From Flavonifractor sp. An306 (GTDB taxonomy: Bacteria > Bacillota > Clostridia > Oscillospirales > Oscillospiraceae), in the NCBI RefSeq assembly GCF_002159455.1, contig NZ_NFIQ01000006.1:1-64000 (forward strand): a DNA stretch of 64,000 nucleotides, given 5' to 3'. The notes beneath the pieces are model-generated. The model was not told where the DNA came from. It saw only the letters and a program-made list of their open reading frames with translations, and searched no databases. This document shows positions 27,475 through 36,230 of this stretch, piece after piece. Both the position numbers and the translations under genes were made by a program. How positions within the stretch are numbered: the first letter of the stretch is position 1; each line of letters opens with the position of its first letter.

Positions 27475-28743
27475 GTCAGCAGCCGACAGACCAGGATGCT
27501 GATCACCACGACCGCCGCCGCGGAACTCAGGATGGTGCGGGCAGCCCATCTCCGTAAGGTGTTCATCAACTCTGCGCCATCCCCTCGAAATTCCTTGGCC
27601 TGCTCGGAGAGCTGCTTCATAAATTCTTCGCGCCGATTCCCATCCTGTTTCTGCTGTTCTTTCATTTTTGTGAACGCCTCTTGCAGCGTCAGGCGGAACC
27701 TCTGATGAAGGCGGTTGGTCTCGCTCAGCCATCCAGTCAGTTGCTGCGAAGTAGCAAGTGACTTCAGGCTCTCCTTGGTGGCCAATAGCTCCATGTCTGC
27801 CCGGATCGTCTCCTGGAGCGCCAGGGTTTTCCGCAGGACATCCTCCAGCCGCTCCACAGTCTGGGGCGGCATGGTGTAGAGGATGTTGGGCTGCTGCTCC
27901 ATCAAGGTGGGCGGCCCGGCGGAGATCTTCTGCCTCTGTTTCAGCATGTCTAGTGCACTGTTGTGCTGCATGCTGCCGGATTCGGAATTCATGCTCCATC
28001 TTCTCCTTTCTGAATTTTTCCTCGTGCAGCCGGTCGTCCCGGCACTTCATCCCGGTGGGAGTGGTGTAGGTGATACACTTCCGGGTGTCCTCCCAGCGCA
28101 CCCGGTAACCCCGCCGCTCCATTTCCCGGATGAACTCCTCCCGGCTGCCGGCCAACTCCATGACCGCCTCCACGGTGGTGATGAGCCGGAACTTCCAGCT
28201 CTCTCCCCGCACCGCGGCCCGATACTCCCCGGTGCGGAGCCCCTTGGTGCGCCGGTTCTGCTGATATGGTTTCAAAGTGGACAGACCGTGCTCCAGACAG
28301 AGCTGGTCACTGACCGCCCTCATCTGCTCCAGGGTTTTGGGCGTGAAGTGGAGCTTTTTCCCCGTGTCCGGGTGGACGGAGTTGACCACGAAGTGGGAGT
28401 GGGGATGTTCCGCATCCACATGGGTGGCTACCAGCACCTCACAGCCGGGGAAGAACCGCTCCGCCAGCTCCAGGGCGATCTGGTGGGCTTGTGCCGGAGT
28501 CACGTTTTCCTGCGGAGAGAAGGACTGGACGTAGTGGTAGAAGAACGTGCCGCTGGCCTTGCCGTACAGATTCTTGGTGGCCATGAAGCTCTGCTGTGCC
28601 ACCTCTGCCCCGCAGTTGACGCCGGAGAGATACTTCTGCCCGTCCAGATCTACCGTCTTTTTCTCCTGGGACACGTAGTGGAGTACCCGGCCCATGGCCC
28701 CGGCGGTCTGCTTATGTTCCCGGATGAAGCTGCACGTTGCCAC
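27295..28743 (-). CDS. MOBP-type relaxase of the mobilizable element, 482 aa as read
   Basis: The start is GTG at 28743 with GGGGTGAT upstream. The relaxase domain covers residues 1-230. The metal-binding histidine triad is THVDAEHPHSHF (near 110) and the probable nucleophile Tyr lies in GRVLHYVSQEKK (near 22). Residues 250-420 have the low-complexity look of a non-coding frame and overlap a better gene in another frame (27471-27992). The true stop was probably near 27990 and has been lost, or the end is produced differently. It nicks oriT and needs conjugation machinery from another element, such as the one to its right. Confidence 0.8.
   Translation of the reverse strand: MATCSFIREHKQTAGAMGRVLHYVSQEKKTVDLDGQKYLSGVNCGAEVAQQSFMATKNLYGKASGTFFYHYVQSFSPQENVTPAQAHQIALELAERFFPGCEVLVATHVDAEHPHSHFVVNSVHPDTGKKLHFTPKTLEQMRAVSDQLCLEHGLSTLKPYQQNRRTKGLRTGEYRAAVRGESWKFRLITTVEAVMELAGSREEFIREMERRGYRVRWEDTRKCITYTTPTGMKCRDDRLHEEKFRKEKMEHEFRIRQHAAQQCTRHAETEAEDLRRAAHLDGAAAQHPLHHAAPDCGAAGGCPAENPGAPGDDPGRHGAIGHQGEPEVTCYFAATDWMAERDQPPSSEVPPDAARGVHKNERTAETGWESARRIYEAALRAGQGISRGWRRVDEHLTEMGCPHHPEFRGGGRGDQHPGLSAADVTEDILRLLARLEGNPGEDVVDATVRRQHGDRKTLAREQRKKIAMGHKADDHEQGQQMG
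27471..27992 (-). CDS. MobB-like accessory protein, 173 aa
   Basis: The ATG at 27992 has AAAGGAGA at a good distance. The product is helical and Gln/Glu-rich, probably coiled coil (60-145), and ends in one membrane helix (TILSSAAAVVVISILVCRLL). Position after the relaxase and the C-terminal anchor suggest a role linking the relaxosome to the membrane. I infer this from context. Confidence 0.65.
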   Translation of the reverse strand: MNSESGSMQHNSALDMLKQRQKISAGPPTLMEQQPNILYTMPPQTVERLEDVLRKTLALQETIRADMELLATKESLKSLATSQQLTGWLSETNRLHQRFRLTLQEAFTKMKEQQKQDGNRREEFMKQLSEQAKEFRGDGAELMNTLRRWAARTILSSAAAVVVISILVCRLLT

Positions 28744-29071
28744 AGGAGATCACCCCGTCTTTCTCTGTCAGCAGCCGGTTTACCGCCTCGTAGGTCTTGC
28801 CCAACACCTCCGTGCACTCGCGCAGATACACCGTCTGCACCCGGCCGGTGTGGGCCAGCACTGCCAGCTGGTTCAGGTTCCGGCCCCAGCCCCGCAGCTC
28901 CGCCAGGATGGGCCTGAGCTCCTCTACCACGCAGATGGGTTCCTCCAGGGCGGCCCGGAGCAGATATGCCTGTTGGCTCAGGCCGGACTTGCGCACCTTC
29001 CCTTCGATCTGCCGCCGTTCCGCTTTGGTCACCCGGAAGGCAACCACCTGGCTTCTTGTCCTCTCTGCCAT
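28712..29071 (-). CDS. mobC: MobC family relaxosome protein, 119 aa
   Basis: The ATG at 29071 is eight bases after GGAGG; the in-frame GTG at 29080 is too close to it. The product has a ribbon-helix-helix start (RSQVVAFRVTKAERRQIEGKVRKSGLSQQAYLL) and the MobC signature GRNLNQLAVLAHTG near 67. MobC proteins bind oriT and help the relaxase open the strand. It overlaps the relaxase start by 32 bases. Confidence 0.85.
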   Translation of the reverse strand: MAERTRSQVVAFRVTKAERRQIEGKVRKSGLSQQAYLLRAALEEPICVVEELRPILAELRGWGRNLNQLAVLAHTGRVQTVYLRECTEVLGKTYEAVNRLLTEKDGVISCGNVQLHPGT

Positions 29072-29086
29072 GAATTTCACCTCCGT

Positions 29087-29145
29087 AAAAAGATCTGGTA
29101 TGGCGTACCCCCATCACTGGGAAGCACACCATACCAGATCTTTTT
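29087..29145. other. Candidate oriT of the mobilizable element
   Basis: Two perfect 17-bp arms (29087-29103 and 29129-29145, AAAAAGATCTGGTATGG and its complement) enclose 25 bases. It lies directly upstream of mobC, where oriT usually lies. The nick site cannot be told from sequence alone. Confidence 0.5.
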
Positions 29146-29196
29146 GTGGATAGCCAGTGTAACCGGCCACTGTTATCAGATTGTTATCAATTAGCC
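29144..29196 (-). promoter_or_regulatory. Shared control region upstream of mobC
   Basis: This is the second copy of the block found upstream of the integrase (TTGATAACA, CTGATAACA, TGGCCGG, GGCTATCCACA on the minus strand). Confidence 0.5.
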
Positions 29197-29640
29197 CCGT
29201 GGGGGGCCCCCGACGGGAAAGTGGGTGCGGGCTTCTGCCCGCAAAAATGCGTTTGGCGGCCGCTTGCGGCAAGCCAAATGCTCTGCTTGCCCCACCCGAG
29301 GGTGGGTAAAATCTGCTCCCCAGGCCGTACAAGTACCGGTGACCCAGGCGTTCTCCGCACTGCGGGGAGATGTGTAATTAGGGGTTATCCTGCTTCGTCC
29401 TTTGCCCCTTGAGGGCTTCCGAAACCGGCCTGATCCGGCCTCAAAAACCTCGGGAGGGGGGGAGGCTCTGAGCTTCCCCAATCGAGGCACACAGGGCTTA
29501 CAGCGGGGCACACGGGTCGCTTGCTGGCTGTTGCCTGATTCCACTACCGCGCGTCATCTGTTCCCCTCTGTGTGCTTCTCCACCCAACGATAGGACTCAG
29601 AACAGCCCGAGCGTATACGCGGCAGGACAAAGCGATCATA
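29197..29640. other. Gene-free junction between mobilization module and cargo
   Basis: About 440 bases of G+C-rich sequence with short hairpins such as CCACCCGAGGGTGGG. Open frames on both strands lack ribosome sites. Nothing recognised. Confidence 0.4.
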
Positions 29641-29669
29641 TTGCGGTTTCTTTATCCGGGTGATAAAAT
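29641..29669 (+). promoter_or_regulatory. Promoter of the AraC-type regulator
   Basis: TTGCGG, 17 bases, TAAAAT, about 32 bases before the start codon. Confidence 0.5.
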
Positions 29670-29700
29670 ATGGTAAATACGACAGGGGAGGCGGCCCGCC

Positions 29701-30570
29701 ATGGAACAGAACCAACTCTATACGGCCATGCGATTTTATTTTCTCTATGTGGACCGCTATGTCTTTGGTGCGGGGTGGGTCTTTCCGGACAGCCACCTGC
29801 CCTACGCCATGGTGCGCTACATCCTGAGGGGCAGCGCGGAATTTGTGGTGGACGGCCGGTCCTTCCTGGTCCACGAGGGACAGGTTGTATACCTTCCCGA
29901 CGGCTGCCGGCTGAGCTGCCACACCATGGACCAGACCTTTGAGTTCTATTCCATTCGCTTCAAGTCCGCCACCCAGCTGGGCGCGGAGGATCTGCTGCGG
30001 GATCATTTCCACATCCGGCTGGTCAACGACTGCGCCGGGGACGCCTCCATCCTCTCCTATTTTGACCAGGTGTACCGCAGCGCCACCTCCCAGAACCCGG
30101 GCAAGGCCTTCCGGGTCCGGGGCAATCTGGAGCTGATCATCGCCTGGCTGGTGGAGCAGGCCGGGGGGCAGCCGGCGCGGAGCAGCACCGTCCGGGAGGA
30201 CACCCCCTTCACCCTCCGCTACGATCTGCACCTCAACCGCCTGCCCCAGCAGGATCCCCGCATCGGCGCCCTGGTGGACTACATCGTGGACCACCCTACC
30301 GAGCAGTTTACCACCGAGTCCCTGTGCCGAACCGCCAACCTGAGCCCCTCCTCCCTGCGCCGCCTGTTCAAGCGGTACACCGGCAAGTCCCCCGGCGCCT
30401 TTATCCAGGATCTGCGCCTGATGGTGGCGGCCCGGCGGCTGCTGGTGACCGACGCGCGGATCTCCGATATCGCCTATGAGGTGGGGTTCGAGGATCCCAA
30501 CTACTTCTCCCGGATGTTCCGCCGGAACTTCGGCGCGTCCCCGCAGGAGTATCGGAGAAATGCACAATAA
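29701..30570 (+). CDS. AraC family transcriptional regulator, 289 aa
   Basis: The ATG at 29701 follows GGGGAGGCGGCCCGCC. The N-terminal cupin-type sensor (residues 20-130: RYILRGSAEFVVDGRSFLVHEGQVVYLPDGC) would bind the sugar. The C-terminal double helix-turn-helix (190-285) includes TTESLCRTANLSPSSLRRLFKRYTGKSPGAFI and ISDIAYEVGFEDPNYFSRMFRRNFGASPQEY, the AraC signature. A terminator separates it from the transporter operon that it most likely activates. Confidence 0.92.
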   Translation: MEQNQLYTAMRFYFLYVDRYVFGAGWVFPDSHLPYAMVRYILRGSAEFVVDGRSFLVHEGQVVYLPDGCRLSCHTMDQTFEFYSIRFKSATQLGAEDLLRDHFHIRLVNDCAGDASILSYFDQVYRSATSQNPGKAFRVRGNLELIIAWLVEQAGGQPARSSTVREDTPFTLRYDLHLNRLPQQDPRIGALVDYIVDHPTEQFTTESLCRTANLSPSSLRRLFKRYTGKSPGAFIQDLRLMVAARRLLVTDARISDIAYEVGFEDPNYFSRMFRRNFGASPQEYRRNAQ

Positions 30571-30610
30571 TTTGTGAAAAATATCACAAAGCATAGACGG
30601 ATTTCGCAAA

Positions 30611-30638
30611 ATAAAACGCCCAAATTTTGGGCGTTTTA
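30611..30638. terminator. Bidirectional terminator
   Basis: ATAAAACGCCCAAA pairs with TTTGGGCGTTTTAT, a 14-bp perfect stem. Confidence 0.75.
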
Positions 30639-30663
30639 TGCTATCAATGATCGCTTTACGTCC

Positions 30664-30692
30664 TTGTTTCCGATCAAACCCGGAAGTATACT
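30664..30692 (+). promoter_or_regulatory. Promoter of the sugar transporter operon
   Basis: TTGTTT, 17 bases, TATACT, about 50 bases before the start codon. The poor -35 fits an activator-dependent promoter. Confidence 0.5.
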
Positions 30693-30741
30693 TTAGATGT
30701 AGTCAAAACTACTAAAAAGTGAGGTAAGGAGGATCCCAAAT

Positions 30742-32118
30742 ATGAAAAAACTGCTGTCTCTGTCCCTTGCAGCGGCCCTCTCGGTCTCCCTTCTGGCAGG
30801 ATGTGGAGGCGGAGGCGGAACGGCCGAAACCGACAATCCGCCCGCCAACACCAGCTTCCAGCCCGCCGGCGAGGCCGGCGAACTCTCCGGCGAGATCACT
30901 TTCTGGCACTCCTTCACCCAGGGCGCCCGCATGGAGGCCATCCAGGCGGCCGCCGACCAGTTTATGGCTGACAACCCCGGCGTGACCATCAACATCGAGA
31001 CCATGGCTTGGGGCGACTTCAACACCAAGTGGAACGCCGGCATCACCACCGGCGATCTGCCTGACATCAGCACCGCCCAGAACACCGGCGAGGTGGTGGA
31101 GATGCTCAACGCCGGCGTGCTGGTCCCCATGGACTCCACCATCGACGCCATCGGTCGGGATCTCTTCTCCGAAAACGCCTTGGCCGACATGTCGATGGAC
31201 GGCGCTACATACGGCATCCCCTATTACTCCCACGCGCAGGTCATGTGGTACCGTACCGATCTGTTGGAGCAGGCCGGGCTGGAGGTACCCACCACCTGGG
31301 ACGAGTTCTATGACGCAGCGGTGGCGCTGACCAACCCCGACGAGGGCCTGTACGGCTGCGCCGTCTCCTGCAGCCCCAACGACCTGCTGTGCACCCGCTA
31401 CCTGAACTACTACGTCCGCTCCGGAGGCGGCAGCCTGCTCAACGACGATCTCACCGCCAACCTGACCAGCGACCTGGCCATCGAGGGCATCAACTACTGG
31501 GTGAACATGTACAAGAACTGCTCACCCGCCGAGACCATCAACTACACCGTCAACGACCACGCCACCCTGTACTATCAGGGCACTACAGCCTTTGACTTCA
31601 ACTCCGGCTTCCAGATCAGCGGCGTGGAGTCCAACCGCCCCGACCTGCTGGACTACATCTCCTGCGCGCCTCTGCCCAAGATGAACGAGGACGACCCCTA
31701 CTACAGTGCCGAGGCCACCCACATCCCGTTGGTGACCTGGGCCAACTCCGAGCACCCCGAGATCTGCCAGGCCTTCATCGAGTATCTGTATCAGACCGAC
31801 AATTACCTGGACTTCCTGGCCGCCGTACCCGTGGGCATGCTGCCCTCCATCAAGGGCATCGACCAGAATGAGGAGTATCTGTCCAACCCCACTGTACAGC
31901 AGTTCTCTGACGAGGCCGCCATCATCACCCAGGCTGTGGAGGAGGGCACCGCCATCGGCTTCGAGCACGGGCCCAGCGCCCAGGCCGGCCTGCTGACCAG
32001 CCAGGGTGTCATTGAGGAGATGTTCCAGGACATCATCACCAACGGCACCGATGTGGAGACCGCCGCCAAGGCCGCCGAGGACGAACTGAACGAGATCTTT
32101 GCAACCATGGTCGCCTGA
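30742..32118 (+). CDS. Sugar ABC transporter substrate-binding lipoprotein, 458 aa
   Basis: The ATG at 30742 follows AAGGAGGATCCC. A lipoprotein signal peptide ends in LLAGC (Cys21). The mature part has the solute-binding protein family 1 pattern: GEITFWHSFTQGARMEAIQAAADQF, then WGDFNTKWNAGITTGDLPDIS, YGIPYYSHAQVMWYRTDLLEQAG and AFIEYLYQTDN. The carbohydrate cannot be predicted. It is the first gene of the operon, and a strong hairpin behind it may raise its level over the permeases. Confidence 0.93.
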   Translation: MKKLLSLSLAAALSVSLLAGCGGGGGTAETDNPPANTSFQPAGEAGELSGEITFWHSFTQGARMEAIQAAADQFMADNPGVTINIETMAWGDFNTKWNAGITTGDLPDISTAQNTGEVVEMLNAGVLVPMDSTIDAIGRDLFSENALADMSMDGATYGIPYYSHAQVMWYRTDLLEQAGLEVPTTWDEFYDAAVALTNPDEGLYGCAVSCSPNDLLCTRYLNYYVRSGGGSLLNDDLTANLTSDLAIEGINYWVNMYKNCSPAETINYTVNDHATLYYQGTTAFDFNSGFQISGVESNRPDLLDYISCAPLPKMNEDDPYYSAEATHIPLVTWANSEHPEICQAFIEYLYQTDNYLDFLAAVPVGMLPSIKGIDQNEEYLSNPTVQQFSDEAAIITQAVEEGTAIGFEHGPSAQAGLLTSQGVIEEMFQDIITNGTDVETAAKAAEDELNEIFATMVA

Positions 32119-32132
32119 CGGCTGAACCACCT

Positions 32133-32159
32133 GGGGGCGGAAGGGTTCCTTCCGCCCCC
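32133..32159 (+). terminator. Intercistronic hairpin (attenuator or mRNA stabiliser)
   Basis: GGGGGCGGAAGG pairs with CCTTCCGCCCCC with no T run. Such hairpins after binding-protein genes commonly protect the upstream mRNA. Confidence 0.6.
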
Positions 32160-32194
32160 TCCACATGAGACGAAAAGGAAAGGGAGGGTTGGCA

Positions 32195-33115
32195 TTGAAA
32201 ATTCCCAAGCGTACCCTGCGCTCCGGAGGGATCCAGGGAAGCCGGGCGACGCGCTGGATCTTTGTGGGACCGGCCATGCTGGTGGTCATCTGCCTGCTGA
32301 TCTATCCGCTGCTGTCCACACTGATGTACAGCTTCACCAACAAGACCATGATCCGGAACGACTTCGATGTGGTCGGCCTGCAAAACTACATTGATATCCT
32401 GACAGACGGGGATTTCTACTCCGCCTTCGGCCACACACTCCTGTGGACCCTGTTCAGCGTGCTGGGGCAGTTGATCGTGGGCTTTATCGGGGCCCTGGCT
32501 CTGAACCGGGTGCAGAACAAGGTGGCCAAGAACCTGTTCCGCATCTTCGCCATCATCCCCTGGGCATTCCCGGCCATCGCCACAGCCATGACCTGGAAGT
32601 GGCTCCTCAACGGCATCCATGGATTTGTCCCCACCCTGCTGCGGGATCTGGGCATCACGCCGGAGTTGATTCAGTTCCTCAGCGACAAGAATCTGGTTCT
32701 GCCCACGCTAATTTTCATCAACATCTGGTTTGGCGCTCCGCTGATCATGGTTAATGTGTACGCCGCCCTCCAGACCATCCCCCAGGATCAGTACGAGGCG
32801 GCCCAAATCGACGGGGCCAGCAGCTGGCAGTCCTTCCGATACGTCACCGCCCCCCACATCCGGACGGTGGTGGGTCTGCTGGTGGTGCTGCGCACCGTGT
32901 GGGTATTCAACAACTTCGACATCATCTACATGATCACTGGCGGCGGCCCGGCGGGGGCCAGTACCACCATGCCCATCTTCATCTACGACACCGGCTGGAC
33001 CGGCCGGCTGGTAGGCAAGGCGTCGGCGGCCTCCATTCTGCTGCTGCTCTTCCTGGTGATCCTGTGTGTGCTCTACTTCACGGTGATCAACCGCTGGGAG
33101 AAGGAGGACAAGTGA
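32195..33115 (+). CDS. Sugar ABC transporter permease (MalF/UgpA type), 306 aa
   Basis: I prefer TTG at 32195, six bases after GGGAGGG. The ATG at 32165 touches the upstream hairpin and has no ribosome site. There are six membrane helices. The permease loop near residue 215 reads EAAQIDGASSWQSFRYVTAPHI, the EAA motif that contacts the ATPase. It works with the next gene as a heterodimeric channel. Confidence 0.9.
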   Translation: MKIPKRTLRSGGIQGSRATRWIFVGPAMLVVICLLIYPLLSTLMYSFTNKTMIRNDFDVVGLQNYIDILTDGDFYSAFGHTLLWTLFSVLGQLIVGFIGALALNRVQNKVAKNLFRIFAIIPWAFPAIATAMTWKWLLNGIHGFVPTLLRDLGITPELIQFLSDKNLVLPTLIFINIWFGAPLIMVNVYAALQTIPQDQYEAAQIDGASSWQSFRYVTAPHIRTVVGLLVVLRTVWVFNNFDIIYMITGGGPAGASTTMPIFIYDTGWTGRLVGKASAASILLLLFLVILCVLYFTVINRWEKEDK

Positions 33116-33116
33116 G

Positions 33117-33953
33117 ATGAAAAAACTAAGACGCTTCTCCCCTGGCGGGTGCTTCTCCTATGTCTATCTTATTGTGCTGTCGGTGCTGTGCATATTCCCC
33201 CTGATCTGGCTGCTGGTCTCCGCCTTCAAGTCCAGCGGGGAGATGCTGGCCAATCCAACCAAAATCCTGCCCATGGAATGGACCCTGGAGAACTTCCACA
33301 CGGTGCTGGTCACCCTGGGCTTTACCACCAACATCAAAAACAGCCTGATCGTGGCCCTGTGCACCACGGTGATCGCCACCTTTATCTCCGCCCTGGCGGC
33401 CTATGGCATCATCCGGTTCTTCCCCAAACTGGGCAACATCATGACCAAGATCCTCATCACAACCTACATGTTCCCCTCCATCATGCTGGTCATCCCCTAC
33501 GCGGTGGTGATGAACGTCCTGCACCTGACCAACACCCGCATTGCCCTGGTGCTGGTGTACATGTCCTTCAGCGTGCCCTACGCGGTGTGGATGCTGGTGG
33601 GCTTCTTCAAAACGGTGCCCATCGATATTGAGGAGTCGGGGCGCATTGACGGCGCCAACCGCTTCCAGGTATTCACCCGCATTGTGCTTCCCCTGGTACG
33701 GCCGGGCATCGTCTCCACCGCCATCTATGTGTTCATCAACGCGTGGAACGAATTCCTGTACGCCCTGCTGCTGGTGAGCAGCTCGGAAAAGACTACCCTG
33801 TCCGTGGCGGTCAAGACCCTGGAGGGCGCGGACATCCTAAACTGGGGTTCCATGATGGCTGCCAGCGCCATTGTGGTTCTGCCCTCCATCATCTTCTTCT
33901 GCATCATCCAAAATAAGATCGCCGGCGGTCTGGCGGACGGCGCGGTGAAATAA
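33117..33953 (+). CDS. Sugar ABC transporter permease (MalG/UgpE type), 278 aa
   Basis: The ATG at 33117 lies one base after the previous stop. Six helices are visible, with the EAA loop as EESGRIDGANRFQVFTRIVLPLVRPG (near 180). No ATPase gene is present in this operon; a shared MsmK/UgpC-like ATPase elsewhere in the genome is the usual solution for this family. Confidence 0.92.
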   Translation: MKKLRRFSPGGCFSYVYLIVLSVLCIFPLIWLLVSAFKSSGEMLANPTKILPMEWTLENFHTVLVTLGFTTNIKNSLIVALCTTVIATFISALAAYGIIRFFPKLGNIMTKILITTYMFPSIMLVIPYAVVMNVLHLTNTRIALVLVYMSFSVPYAVWMLVGFFKTVPIDIEESGRIDGANRFQVFTRIVLPLVRPGIVSTAIYVFINAWNEFLYALLLVSSSEKTTLSVAVKTLEGADILNWGSMMAASAIVVLPSIIFFCIIQNKIAGGLADGAVK

Positions 33954-33974
33954 GGGAAAGGAAGGATTGGAACG

Positions 33975-35099
33975 ATGAAGACCATCGGATATGCAATTGT
34001 AGGTACTGGTTATTTCGGCGCCGAGCTGGGCCGGATTCTCAACGAGCAGGAAGGGGCCAAGGTGGTGGCCGTCCTGGATCCCGAGAACGGCGAAACCATC
34101 GCCAAAGAGTACGGCTGCGATGTGGAGACCGACCTGGACGTGCTGTGCGGCCGTCCGGACGTGGACGCGGTGATCGTGGCCACCCCCAACTACCTCCACA
34201 AGGGCCCGGTGCTGGCTGCGGCCAGGCACAAAAAGCATGTGTTCTGTGAGAAACCCATGGCCCTCTCCTACGCCGACTGCGACGAGATGGTGCGCACGGC
34301 CCAGGAGAACGGCGTGATCCTCATGGCCGGCCACGTGATGAACTTCTTCCACGGCGTGCGCAAGGCCAAGCAGCTTATCGCCGAGGGCGCCATCGGCCGG
34401 GTGCTCTATGCCCACTCCGCCCGCAACGGCTGGGAGGAGCCCCAGCCGGAGATCAGCTGGAAAAAGGTGCGGGCCCAGTCCGGCGGCCACCTGTACCACC
34501 ACATCCACGAGGTGGACTGCATCCAGTTCATCATGGGCCCAGCCACTGAGGTGACCATGACCGGCGGCAACGTGGCCCACAAGGGTAAGCAGTTCGGCGA
34601 CGAGGACGACATGCTCTTCCTCAACATGGAGTTCGGCAACAACACCTACGCGGTGGTGGAGTACGGCTCCGCCTTCCACTGGCCGGAGCACTATGTGCTC
34701 ATCGAGGGCACCGAGGGCGCCATCCGCATCGACATGTGCAACGTGGGTATGACCGTCAAGACCAAGGACGGCAGGGAAGAGCACTACCTGGTTCACGAGA
34801 CTCAGGAGGAGGACGACGACCGTACCCGGATCTACCACTCCACCGAGATGGACGGCGCCATCCAGTACGGCCATCCGGGCAAGAAGCCCCCCCTGTGGCT
34901 GCATAGCATCATGAAGAACGAGATGAAGTTCTTCAACGGGGTTCTCCACGGCGAGAGCGTCCCCGACGAGTTCAAGCCCCTCATGACCGGCCAGGCCGCC
35001 CGGGCGGCCATCGCCGCCGCCGATGCGGCCACCCTCTCCCTGAGGGAGGATCGCAAGGTCCGGGTGGAGGAGATCACAGGAGGCCATGCAGGCCAATAA
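33975..35099 (+). CDS. Gfo/Idh/MocA family oxidoreductase, 374 aa
   Basis: The ATG at 33975 follows GGAAAGGAAGG. The N-terminal Rossmann fold begins YAIVGTGYFGAELGRIL (5-21) and contains DAVIVATPNYLHKGPV and the catalytic-site motif CEKPMA (EKP, near 91). The C-terminal domain includes GGHLYHHIHEVDCIQFIMG with the active-site His region. Enzymes of this family oxidise or isomerise sugars, inositols or sugar acids with NAD(P). As the last gene of the operon it probably takes the first metabolic step on the imported sugar. Confidence 0.92.
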   Translation: MKTIGYAIVGTGYFGAELGRILNEQEGAKVVAVLDPENGETIAKEYGCDVETDLDVLCGRPDVDAVIVATPNYLHKGPVLAAARHKKHVFCEKPMALSYADCDEMVRTAQENGVILMAGHVMNFFHGVRKAKQLIAEGAIGRVLYAHSARNGWEEPQPEISWKKVRAQSGGHLYHHIHEVDCIQFIMGPATEVTMTGGNVAHKGKQFGDEDDMLFLNMEFGNNTYAVVEYGSAFHWPEHYVLIEGTEGAIRIDMCNVGMTVKTKDGREEHYLVHETQEEDDDRTRIYHSTEMDGAIQYGHPGKKPPLWLHSIMKNEMKFFNGVLHGESVPDEFKPLMTGQAARAAIAAADAATLSLREDRKVRVEEITGGHAGQ

Positions 35100-35138
35100 A
35101 CTGATTGTTTATCCCCGATGATCAGAATTGCGAGTGAG

Positions 35139-35182
35139 TACCCGGTGAGCAGACTGACAAACCGCAGTCCGCCCACCGGGTA
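35139..35182 (+). terminator. Hairpin after the sugar operon
   Basis: TACCCGGTG pairs with CACCGGGTA, with inner CAGACTG/CAGTC pairing. The T run is weak. Confidence 0.5.
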
Positions 35183-35346
35183 TTACCCTTTGGGACCCGT
35201 GGAGCCTTTTTATTGTTTATACCGGCGCAATTCCTGAGCAAGCGATTTAAAATCGTAGCCGAGTACATTGCATAACCTTATATTGTTGTAAAAGCTCGAT
35301 GAATATAGCATACTCAATATAGGAAAGCATCAAGGACAGTGGTGGT

Positions 35347-35821
35347 ATGGCACGGTTTGTACTCCATATTTGGGATGTGGATCGAGCAAGGGCGCCTATA
35401 TTCATCGCCAAAGCCGAGAAGCGGGATCTGGAGGCAGCGATGGCCGATCCATGGCAGATGGATTGGACCAGCAATATATCACTACGAGCGCTTTGATCTG
35501 TATGCGCTCAAGACTATGGAGGGCGCGCTGGTGGCTCTTAGCGCCTATGAGGTTAGGGAAGAAAATCTGGCCGTCCATATCATCTATATGGAGAGCGAGC
35601 CGGAGAGCAACCCAACCCGCACCGCCGTATCCAAATATCGGGGTGTCGGGCAGACGATGGTAGCTTATGGCATCCAGTTGTCTGTGGACGCCGGATTTAA
35701 CGGTGATGTAACCCTGAATGCGAAGACGCCGGAGCTGGCGAGACACTACGAGCGGGATTTCGGAGCATTCCGGGTGCCTGGAAGAGCGACGGGATGCGGC
35801 ACCCAGATATCTGATTTGTAA
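35347..35821 (+). pseudogene. Frameshifted GNAT-type acetyltransferase gene
   Basis: The ATG at 35347 opens a frame of 49 residues (ARFVLHIWDVDRARAPIFIA...) ending at 35496. From about 35485 another frame carries the rest (HYERFDLYALKTMEGALVALSAYEV..., RGVGQTMVAYGIQLSVDAGFNGDVTLNAK), with the R/Q-x-x-G-x-G/A-like turn of GNAT enzymes. A single one- or two-base change near 35480 would restore about 157 residues. It may have been recently inactivated. Confidence 0.55.
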
Positions 35822-35869
35822 TGAAGCCGCACAGATGATATTTACAGCCTACTTGGAGGAGAGCTGACT

Positions 35870-36004
35870 ATGGACGAAGCCAGGTGGTACTTTACCCGCG
35901 AGAGCGAAGAAGACCGGCTGTGGTATCAGACGTTCTTCTCCATGTGCAGAAAGTTTGGCGTATCCTGGCCCAAGACCACTCCGGCACAGGGGGGTGTTTA
36001 TTGA
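35870..36004 (+). CDS. Small hypothetical protein, 44 aa
   Basis: The ATG at 35870 follows TTGGAGGAGAGC at a good distance. The product (DEARWYFTRESEEDRLWYQTFFSMCRKFGVSWPK...) looks coding and follows the acetyltransferase remnant by 48 bases. A neighbouring frame continues with coding-like sequence to 36061, so it could itself be truncated. No family is recognised. Confidence 0.5.
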   Translation: MDEARWYFTRESEEDRLWYQTFFSMCRKFGVSWPKTTPAQGGVY

Positions 36005-36096
36005 GGAGATTACCCGCATCAACTACGAGCGGGAAATGGTGAAACGGGAACTTCAGGCGTAGCCAGTCCGTTTTTTCGACGATGAGGTTTCCAACT

Positions 36097-36117
36097 GACC
36101 CACACCGTGACCCACAC
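36097..36117. repeat. Integrase arm-type sites, right end
   Basis: Two copies of GACCCACAC separated by CGT, in direct orientation to the pair at 25798-25818. Confidence 0.6.
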
Positions 36118-36230
36118 GCCGAAAAAAGCGGACGGAATCAACGGACACAAGAGTACCGGATAGCACGGCGCTCCGGACAAAAAAAGAGTAAAAAGGCCCC
36201 AAAAGCAGCCGACCTCACCCTCCCAATCAG

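Noticed and set aside
33837-35096. Minus-strand 419-residue frame opposite the oxidoreductase
   Set aside because: His/Val/Gly-rich shadow; the plus strand encodes a complete Gfo/Idh/MocA enzyme.
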